A stretch of DNA of 64,000 nucleotides, taken from Saprospiraceae bacterium. GTDB taxonomy: Bacteria; Bacteroidota; Bacteroidia; Chitinophagales; Saprospiraceae. Positions 18,897 through 27,600 of this stretch are shown piece by piece. Position numbers and translations under genes: made by a program. The notes under the pieces are model-generated. The model was not told the origin of the DNA, ran no database searches, and saw only the letters and a list, made by a program, of their open reading frames with translations. Location: positions 1 to 64,000 of the forward strand of contig JABWBR010000016.1 in assembly GCA_013360405.1 (NCBI GenBank), given 5' to 3'. How positions within the stretch are numbered: position 1 is the first letter of the stretch; each line of letters begins with the position of its first letter.

Positions 18897-19907
18897 TTAA
18901 AACTTCACATTCAACAACCCCGCCAATTCCTTCACCTCGCGGATCGTCTCCTGGGCGCGTTGGCGGATGTGGGCGGAAGAGGCTTTCACTTGTTCTTTTA
19001 CATCTTTTTTATTGGCTACTGTTTCGGCTTTGCGGGCGCGGAACTGCTCGCTGAGGGAGACGAGACCTTCGGCGACGGCTTCCTTGAGGTCAACGTATTT
19101 GAGCGAGCCGGTCACGTAGTGGTCCATGAGGGCGTCGTATTCGGGCAGGCGGCCGGCGGCGCGCAACAGCGTAAAGAGGTTGCTCACGCCGGGGCTCATC
19201 TCGCCGGAAGGCGTATCGCCGGTATCGGTCACCGCCGAGCGGATTTGTTTGCGGATGCGGTCGGGGTCGGAGAACACATTGATATAGTGCTTTTCGCCGG
19301 CGCTTTTGCTCATCTTGCGGGTGGGGTCGGCGGTAGACATCACGCGGGTGGCTTCGGTATAAAGGCCTTCGGGCAGCACGAAATACGTTTTGCCCACCTG
19401 GGCGTTATAGCGCAGCGCGATATCGCGTGTGAGTTCGATGTGCTGATCCTGGTCGTCGCCCACAGGCACATAGTCGGCCCGGTAGATCAGGATATCAGCC
19501 GCTTGCAGTACAGGGTAGTCGAAGAGGCCTGCCGAGATAAAACCCTCGCTGCTTTCCTCGCTTTGGCGGGCCTTATCCTTGAACTGCGTCATGCGGCTCA
19601 GTTGGCCGTAGGAGCAGAAGCAGTTGAAAATCCAGCACAACTCGGCGTGTTCGGGCACCAGGGACTGGATGAACAGGTTGTCGGGTTTGACGCCGACGGC
19701 GATCAGGTTGAAGATTAGTTCCCAGGTATTTTCCACCAGTTTTTTTGGTGTAAAGGGCATCGTCATAGCGTGGTAGTTCACTACGCCGTACACGCATTCG
19801 TAGTGCTCCTGGAGGTCGACCCAGTTTTTCACGGCGCCGAAATAGTTGCCGTAGTGCATGTCGCCGGTGGGCTGGATAGCCGAGAGTACGCGTTTGCGCT
19901 GATCCAT
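18897..19907 (-). CDS. trpS: tryptophan-tRNA ligase
   Basis: 336 residues, the typical bacterial length. Class I signatures are present: the HIGH-like HYGN at 18-21 (after QPTGDM) and KMSKS at 198-202. GDDQDQHIELTRDIA, characteristic of TrpRS, lies between them. It charges tRNA-Trp in the cytoplasm. The gene ends 9 bp from the vapC stop (convergent). It lies downstream of ridA in the same direction, with an ~115-bp gap that holds a long inverted repeat. Confidence 0.96.
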   Translation of the reverse strand: MDQRKRVLSAIQPTGDMHYGNYFGAVKNWVDLQEHYECVYGVVNYHAMTMPFTPKKLVENTWELIFNLIAVGVKPDNLFIQSLVPEHAELCWIFNCFCSYGQLSRMTQFKDKARQSEESSEGFISAGLFDYPVLQAADILIYRADYVPVGDDQDQHIELTRDIALRYNAQVGKTYFVLPEGLYTEATRVMSTADPTRKMSKSAGEKHYINVFSDPDRIRKQIRSAVTDTGDTPSGEMSPGVSNLFTLLRAAGRLPEYDALMDHYVTGSLKYVDLKEAVAEGLVSLSEQFRARKAETVANKKDVKEQVKASSAHIRQRAQETIREVKELAGLLNVKF

Positions 19908-19924
19908 AACGGGATTTTTATTTT

Positions 19925-20014
19925 ACCGCAGAGTTAAAAGAGTTCACCGCAGAGTTAAATGGAGTTTTTTTTTACTCTGCGAAACTCAGCGAAAAACTCC
20001 TTTAACTCTGCGGT
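19925..20014. repeat. ACCGCAGAGTTAAA direct and inverted repeat
   Basis: ACCGCAGAGTTAAA occurs at 19925-19938 and 19946-19959, and its exact complement TTTAACTCTGCGGT at 20001-20014. With the flanking GGAGTTTTT/AAAAACTCC the arms make a stem of over 20 base pairs. It starts just after the ridA stop and may terminate ridA or influence trpS. Confidence 0.8.
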
Positions 20015-20023
20015 TAAAAAAAA

Positions 20024-20407
20024 CTATTCAAAAGCCGCGATAGCCGATATCTCTATATTCACAAACCGCGGCAGGTTAGCCACCTCCACCAGTTCGCGGG
20101 CGGGCGCCGAAGCCTCCTCAAAATACTGGGCGTACACGGCGTTGATGCGGCCGAAGTTGTTCATATCCTTCACAAAAACCGAACATTTCACCACATCGTG
20201 GAAAGTAAGTCCGGCCTCTTCGAGGATAGCTTTCAGGTTTTCCATCACCTGGCGGGTTTCGTCTTCGATCGTGCCGGTGACGATATCGCCGTTAGCGGGG
20301 TTAATCGCAATTTGCCCGGAGATATAAAGCGTATTGCGGTAAGCGACGGCCTGGTTGTATGGGCCTATGGGCAGGGGCGCCTTAGCGGTTTTGATAATTT
20401 TTTTCAT
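20024..20407 (-). CDS. ridA: RidA-family reactive imine/enamine deaminase
   Basis: 127 residues, full length. Family marks: APLPIGPYNQAV at the N-terminus, YISGQIAINPANGD, and the conserved arginine in SAPARELVEVANLPR followed by VNIEISAIA. The trimeric enzyme hydrolyses 2-aminoacrylate and related imines released by PLP enzymes, which protects the cell from metabolite damage. Housekeeping context: rpmF lies 113 bp upstream and trpS downstream, all on the same strand. Confidence 0.95.
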   Translation of the reverse strand: MKKIIKTAKAPLPIGPYNQAVAYRNTLYISGQIAINPANGDIVTGTIEDETRQVMENLKAILEEAGLTFHDVVKCSVFVKDMNNFGRINAVYAQYFEEASAPARELVEVANLPRFVNIEISAIAAFE

Positions 20408-20520
20408 AAAAAAACGGGTTGAAGGCTGTAAAGAACATTAAAACGCAATAAGCCCCTCATCGCAGTGGATTGGATGGGAGCTTACCGGTAGCTTATACAT
20501 CGAGCGGGCAGTTGCCGGGT

Positions 20521-20712
20521 TTATTCCTCGGGGGCTTTGATCACCACTTTCCCGCGGTAAAACATATTGCCTTCGCTATCGTAGTAAGCGTGGTGGTACA
20601 TATGCTTCTCGCCGGTAGTGGGGCAGGTAGCGATTTGAGGAACGGCTGCCTTGAGGTGCGTCCGGCGCTTGTGCTTGCGCTGCTTAGAGTTTCTATTCTT
20701 AGGATTTGGCAT
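20521..20712 (-). CDS. rpmF: 50S ribosomal protein L32
   Basis: 63 residues with the typical MPNPKNRNSKQRKHKRRTH start and the FYRGKVVI end. Only one cysteine remains in the zinc-ribbon region (ATCPTTGEKHMYHH), so metal binding may be weak or lost. It lies 25 bp after the DUF177 gene, the usual bacterial arrangement for rpmF. Confidence 0.97.
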   Translation of the reverse strand: MPNPKNRNSKQRKHKRRTHLKAAVPQIATCPTTGEKHMYHHAYYDSEGNMFYRGKVVIKAPEE

Positions 20713-20737
20713 CGCATCAAGAATTTAAAGATCGTAA

Positions 20738-21280
20738 TTAATTATCGTTTTCCGTCCATTTCTTAAGCGCTTCCCACATGGGGTTGGGCTCGTCGGGGGC
20801 GGGTTCATCACTTGTTTGGGCGGCGTTATCGAGATAGCGCAGCATTTCTTCGTTGCAGGGGCGTTTGGGGTCGTTTTTACAGTCGTACACCCTGATCATC
20901 GGAATGGCGAGGCAGATAAATTCGTAAATATATCGGGCCACATTCAGTTGTTGGGCTTCGGGGTGTATAAAAACCACTTCGGCGTCTTCGGGTTCTTCTT
21001 CTTCGCTAAACTTGACCATTAGTTGTTGTGCATCACCAATGGGTAGGTCTATGGGCGCCAGGCAACGGTCGCATTCCGTTTTGACGCTGCCTTCGAAGTC
21101 AAATTCCAGGATGTACATATCCGGCCGTTTGTCAAGGGTAAGGGTCAAGTCCACTTGCCCTTGTTGTACCGGAGATTGCTCGAAATGCTGGAAAAAAGCA
21201 TCGTCGATCTGAAATTTGAACGTATGGACGCCAAGGCGCAGCCCTTTAACCGGGATTGAATAGGGGATGAGCGCATCCAT
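20738..21280 (-). CDS. DUF177 (YceD-like) protein
   Basis: 180 residues. The DUF177 core is visible with the conserved CDRC pair (C70 and C73, in KTECDRCLAPIDLPI) and a second cysteine pair in YDCKNDPKRPCNEE. YceD-family proteins precede rpmF in many bacteria. They are linked to 23S rRNA accumulation in plants and E. coli; the exact action is not settled. A Bacteroidota promoter is visible upstream (-7 at 21342-21349). Confidence 0.9.
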   Translation of the reverse strand: MDALIPYSIPVKGLRLGVHTFKFQIDDAFFQHFEQSPVQQGQVDLTLTLDKRPDMYILEFDFEGSVKTECDRCLAPIDLPIGDAQQLMVKFSEEEEPEDAEVVFIHPEAQQLNVARYIYEFICLAIPMIRVYDCKNDPKRPCNEEMLRYLDNAAQTSDEPAPDEPNPMWEALKKWTENDN

Positions 21281-21341
21281 TTTTCCTGCTTTATGCCGGC
21301 GTGCTCCTTCGCGGCCGGGTCTGTTTTAAAAAAAGCGGTTG

Positions 21342-21373
21342 CAAAGGTAAGATTTTCCTTAGGATATGGGAAA
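21342..21373 (-). promoter_or_regulatory. promoter of the DUF177-rpmF operon
   Basis: The minus strand reads TTTC (21373-21370), 20 bases, then TACCTTTG (21349-21342). This matches the Bacteroidota TTTG-N19/20-TAnnTTTG form with one mismatch in the -33 box. The expected transcript start is about 55 bases before the ATG. Confidence 0.6.
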
Positions 21374-21656
21374 TCTTAAACAGGTTTTTTCACAGGAAGA
21401 ATGGTTTTTGCGGGAAAGTCGATTTGAGAGCGTTAATTAATAAGCGCTTAATGGTGGAAAGTATAGGAAGCTAAGAAAGAACAAGTAATTTTGTGGAAAG
21501 ATCATCACACTTGGCTCACTCTCAAGTTTATTCTTCATTGTCATTGGCAGCTATCAATCCTCAACCCGACAATTTAAGATACGAGCAATTTGTTGCACAG
21601 GCAATTATGTTGCTATCGCTGTTTTGACATAGTATTGATAATCAGTTTTTAATATT
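21374..21656. other. AT-rich intergenic stretch before the giant adhesin gene
   Basis: Of the 376 bp between the DUF177 gene and the adhesin, the part next to DUF177 is its promoter. The rest is AT-rich and has no convincing gene. TAATTTTG at 21486-21493 fits a -7 box for the adhesin but no -33 box is seen, which would give a leader of ~160 bases. No hairpin or RNA gene was recognised. Confidence 0.4.
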
Positions 21657-24600
21657 ATGAGAAATCAATTTTTTTTTGCAATTCTTTTTATCTCAATGAT
21701 TCCTTGCGCAGCCTTTGGCCAGGTTATTTGGTCAGAAGATTTTTCTTCTTACCCAAATGGTACTAATACTTCAGCTAATTGGAATACGAATTGGAATGAT
21801 TGCGATGACGCAACATTGAATATGGGGCAAAATTGGTGGGGCGTATTCAATGGAGAATTTAGGGTCAATGATATCGAAGGGTTCAATTGTACACTTAATA
21901 ATGGAGGTTTCGGTGGGAATAATCAAAACACATTAACTACGGTTTCAATAAATATTGCTCCTTATGCATGTGTATCGGTTTCGGTATCAATTCGTTCGGT
22001 CGGTACTTTTGAATGTTCATTCCCGGGTGGACCTGTTAGCGATCCTGTTGGTGCTTATAATGATCATGATCAGCTAACCGTAGAATATTCTATAGATGGA
22101 GGATCATGGGTACTTTTTCCAGTAAATGGATACATTTGTGGTAATACGGGTTTACCTGCGACAGCAATGGCTAATAATTTAGCTGGTTCAACTATCCAGA
22201 TCAGAATTACGGCAGGAAACCAAGCTAATGGTGAAGAATATTTCATTGACAACATAATAGTAAATAATATATCTACAACCCCAAATCTGACTCCAATCCC
22301 TTCTTTGTGTTCAAATGCCTCTCCTGTATCTCTTAACCCAGTTCAAAGTGGTATTAGCGGTACATGGTCTGGTCCTGGGGTCATTAGCAATATGTTCAAT
22401 CCTGCTGTAGCTGGGCCGGGAAGTCATCAACTCACTTTTATACCAAATTTGGGGCAATGCGCCAATCCAAATACTTTAAGTGTTAACGTTAATCCTGCAC
22501 CTGTAGCTAATCCAGCGGGTCCTTTGAATTTGTGTGATAATGGCTCTGGTCAAGGTACTTTTAACTTAACCTCCCTAAATGCAGCAGTGAGTGGCGGCAT
22601 AGGTACCGTCAACTGGTGGACAAATATGGCCGCTACGAATCCTGTTCCTACGCCTGCGACCTATCTTTCAGGGGCTTCTACAGTATATGCTACGGTTACG
22701 AATGCCGGATGTACTTCCTTGTCTGTTCCTGTCGCCCTGACTATTACTCCTGCGCCCGCCGCCAACACCGCCCCGCCCCAGTTTGCCTGCGCCAATGCCA
22801 TGGGCGTCGGCACGTTTAACCTCACTTCGCTCAATAATACGATTAGCGGCGGGGTGGGCACGGTAAGCTGGTGGACCAATAGTACCGCCACCATGCCCAT
22901 TGCTACACCAGGGGCATACACCACCAACGCTACCGTGATTGTATATGCCAACGTAACCAGCGGAGGCTGTACTTCTCCTACCGTTGGCGTGCAACTCAAC
23001 GTGACGCCCACACCCACCGCCAATCCTGCAGGGCCGCTATCCGCCTGTGCTACCAGCGGCAACCAGGCTTCGTTTAACCTCACTTCGCTAAACAATACTA
23101 TCAATAATACGCCCGGCACCACGATCAACTGGTATACCGACGTCGGCGCTACCAATGCTATCGGCACGCCCGCCAGTTTTACCTCGGTCAGCACGACGGT
23201 GTATGCCACGGCCGCCAATATGTTCTGCGCTTCTGCCCCGATACCCGTACAACTGGTCGTGAACCCCACGCCTACACCCAACCCGGCGGGACCGCTGACA
23301 GCCTGCTCTACCGGGGCTCAAGCCACCTTTAACCTCACTTCCCTCAATGCCACTATCAGCGGCGGGGCGGCCACGGTCAACTGGTACTCCAATGCCGCGG
23401 GCACAATACCTATCGCAAATCCCGCCAACTTCCTCAGCGGTTCCGCCACGGTTTATGCCACGGTAGAAAGCGGCCCCTGCGAGTCGGGCACGATACCCGT
23501 ACAACTCACGGTGAACCCCGCGCCCACCGCCAACCCCACAACGTTTGATGCCTGCGTAGTGACACTCATACCCCCTAATATTCAATACGACCTGCCGGGT
23601 ACCGAAGCGGTTATCAACGGCGGCACAGGTCTGCCGGTCAATTGGTATGCCGACGCAGCGGGCACCAATGTGATTGATATTGAAGATATTCTCACCCTGC
23701 CCGGCACGGTATACGCTACCGTTGATAACGGAACCTGCGAATCGGCCACAGTACCCATACCGGTGAATATCGAATTCGCCCCAAGCGCTTCTCCTGCTAC
23801 CGCCACGGCATGCGCCGGTCCCGGCGGCACGGCGACTTTTAACCTGACTACGCTCAATAGCCAAATCAACAATACACCTGGCTTAACGATTACTTTCTAT
23901 ACCAATTCAGGCGCCACCAACCCCGTTCCCAACCCTACGGCATTTACCACCGGCTCGGCAACCGTCTATGCAGTAGTGTCTACTGCCAACGGTTGCGGTT
24001 CAAATCCTGTGCCCGTAACGCTTACGGTTACGCCTTTGCCTGCGGCCAATACGGCCTCCGCACAAGCCTGCGACAACGGTTCGGGACAGGGCGCGTTTAA
24101 CCTGACTACCCTCAACGGCACGGTGAGCGGCGGCGTGGGCACGGTAAGCTGGTTTACTAATTCTGCGGGCACAAATCCGATTGCCAACCCCGTTGCATAC
24201 ACCAGCGGTACGGCAACGGTGTACGCGACGGTCACGAATAACGGTTGTACGTCGCCTACGGCAGCAGTTACACTCACGGTATTGACGGCGCCACCGGCAT
24301 TCTCTGCCAGTCTGGGAGCCTGCGAAAGTGCCGGCGGCCAGGCTATTTTTAATCTTACTACGGCCAATAGCACCATAACCGGCGGCGGCAGCGGCACGGT
24401 CAACTGGTTTACGAATGCCAATGGCACGGGGCCCATCGCTACGCCGGCTACCTATTTGTCAGGGACGACAACGGTTTTTGCGCAAGTATCACTGGGCGCC
24501 TGTAATTCAGTCGTTGTGCCTGTGTCGCTCACCGTTACCCCGGCGCCAACGGCAATATCGCCGCCTGCCATGCAACAGTGCGCCACTGCCGGCAACCAGG

Positions 24601-27600
24601 CTACGTTCAACCTCACCACCCAGAATAGCATCGTAAATGCCGGCAGCGGTTTGACGGTCACCTGGTATACCAATGCGGCTGCTACTAATCAAGTACCCAA
24701 CCCGGCAGCCTATACTACCGGTTCTACTACGGTTTATGCAACCGTAACCAATGGCAACTGCAGTTCGGCGCCGGTAGCGTTGACGCTGACCGTTTTGGCC
24801 GCGCCGATCGCTACGCCTACGTCGCTGTCGGCATGCAGCACCACGGGCAATCAGGCTGTCTTTAACCTGACCAGCGCCAACGCCGCAGTGAGTGGCGGGG
24901 CCGGTACGGTAGGTTGGTTTTTAAATGCCGCGGGCACCAATCCGGTGGCCAATCCTGCTGCGTTTACCTCGGCATCTATTACGGTGTATGCTAACGTTAG
25001 CAACGGTGTCTGCACCTCGGCTACTGTGCCGGTAATGCTTACGGTAAATTCCCGGCCATCAGTGAGTATAGCACTGGCCAATGACCTCGACTGTAGCGGC
25101 GACAGCAACGCCAGTTTATCGGTAGATGTGAGCAGCGGCACAGTGCCGTTTGTTTTTGACTGGAATAACAATGCACTCGACGGCATCGAAGACCCCACCG
25201 GGCTTGCCGCGGGCAATTACAGCCTCACCGTGGTGGATGCCAACAACTGCCAGGGCACGGCCAACTTGAATATCACCGACCCCGCGCCGCTGACGCTGAG
25301 TTGCGAGGAACTAAACCCCGTTTCCGGACCGGGCAATAGCGACGGCGCTGCAGAGATCACTTTTAGCGGTGGCACTGCGCCTTATACCTTATCATGGAGC
25401 GGCCCCGGCAGCGGTAGTCAACCCCAGGCCATGCCCGGCGTAGCTACTATTAACGGCCTGGATGCCGGTACGTACGACCTCACCATTACCGATTTTAACG
25501 GCTGTGAAGAAACCTGCTCCTTTACGATCAACGATGCAAACTGCACGATAGGCGTGAGTCTGACTAGTGATAACCCCACCTGCTCCGACAGCGATGACGG
25601 GTCTATCAACCTGACCGTAAGCGGCGGTATAGCGCCTTTTAATTTCGACTGGAACGACAATACCCTTGATGGTACGGAAGACCCATCCAATCTTAGCCCC
25701 GGCATATATGCAGTAACCGTAACCGCTGCTGACGGCTGCACGGCCACCGGGTTAGATACGCTTGTGGGGGCCCCGGCCTTTTTACTGGAGTGCAGCCAAC
25801 TCAACCCGGTTTCTGCCACCGGCGCAGAAGACGGTGCGGCATCTATCGTTATTGGAGGTGGGGTGGCGCCTTATATATTGCTATGGAGCGGCCCCGAAAT
25901 GGGCGGTCAAAATGAAAACATGGCCGATACGGTAGTGCTGGATAACCTGCTCGCCGGAGTTTACAACCTCACGCTTGCCGATGCCAATGGCTGTGAAGCC
26001 GTTTGCAGCTTTACGATTGGCGAACCCTGTGGTATAAATGCCAGTGCCGACGTGGTAAATCCCTCTTGTTCCGGCGAAGCCGACGGCAGCATAGACCTCA
26101 GCATAACGGGAGGCCTCATGCCATATACAATCGACTGGAATGTAGATTCGCTGGATACGATAGAAGACCCCGGTAGCCTGGCTGCGGGAACCTATCTGGT
26201 GACAGTTACCGATGCCGGCGCCTGTGTGGATACGCTTTCGATCACGCTTTCTGAACCGGCGCTGCTCGAATTGGCCTGCGCACTGCTTGACTCTGTTTCA
26301 ACGGTGGGCGGCAATGACGGCCGGATTACCGTTACCTCAACTGGTGGCGTTTTGCCCTACACGTTGAGCTGGGGCGGACCCTCCACCGATACGCTGGTGA
26401 TTAATATAGCAGGCGTAGACACGATAAGCGGGCTCAGTGCCGGTCTGTATGCACTCTTACTCACCGATGCCAACGGATGTACCACCACGTGTGCTGTCTC
26501 AATAGGGGAACCCTTATGTACAGTAAGCCTGAATGCGGTTGTCACCCCCATAAATTGCAACGGTAATGCCGAAGGCGCTATAACCCTAACTCTTAATGGA
26601 GGCACAGCGCCGATAAGTTACGATTGGAACCTGGATGCCCTCGACGGCGACTCGGCGCCCGATAGTCTGGGAGCCGGTACATATATAGTCGTGATCACCG
26701 ATGCCATCAACTGCGTATTGACAGATACTGTTGACATCACGGAGCCTGCGGCTATCGTGCTGAACTGCGCTGAAACCTCTCCGGTGTCGGGGCCGGGTGT
26801 CACGGACGGCGTCGCGACCGTTGACGTTCAGGGCGGGATATTCCCTTACACCTTAATATTAAGCGGCCCTTCAGCCGATACAATAGCGGTAGATACGGCG
26901 GGAGTAGTTACGCTCAGCAACCTGGGGGGCGGATTGTATACCGTTGTGCTGATCGATTCGCTGGGCTGCGAAGCCGATTGTCAATTTGCCATCAATGTAA
27001 GCGGCTGTAACCTGAATGTATCGCTAAGCGTCACCGATCCCCTGTGCAATGGCAGCAACGACGGCGTTATTACAGCCACTTCGAGCGGCGCCGCCGCGCC
27101 CCTGGCATTTGACTGGAACGACGATACCTACGACGGGCAGAGTTCCCTGAGCGGCCTGGCGCCGGGGTATTATGCGGTTACCGTTACCGATAATCTGGGC
27201 TGCCTGGCCGTGGCGGATACTATGCTAAACGAACCGGAGGCTTTAATCGTTTCATGCGCCGAATATTTACCCGTGAGTACCATTGGCGGAACCGACGGCG
27301 CCATGCAATTTTCATCTTCCGGAGGTACAGTGCCCCTCCAGGTAAATATTTCGGGCCCCGTATCAGTCACCATAATGCAATCCACTAACGAAACTATAAT
27401 CGTACCCGATCTGTCGGCCGGTGATTACGTTATTTCCATCGCGGATGCCAACGGATGCCAGGATTCCTGCAGTTTTACGATAACAGAACCCATTTGCAAC
27501 ATCAATCTGGCGATCTCTGGCAGCGATTTGCTTTGCAATGGCGACAACAGCGGCGCTATCGATTTGACCGTCAACGGCGGCTTAGCGCCTTTAACTTTTG

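Noticed and set aside
18960-19718. 252-residue frame opposite trpS
   Set aside because: Shadow frame; trpS has HYGN and KMSKS motifs on the minus strand.
23088-24436. Long minus-strand frames inside the giant adhesin
   Set aside because: They follow the repeat period of the adhesin and are shadow frames of the repeated codons.
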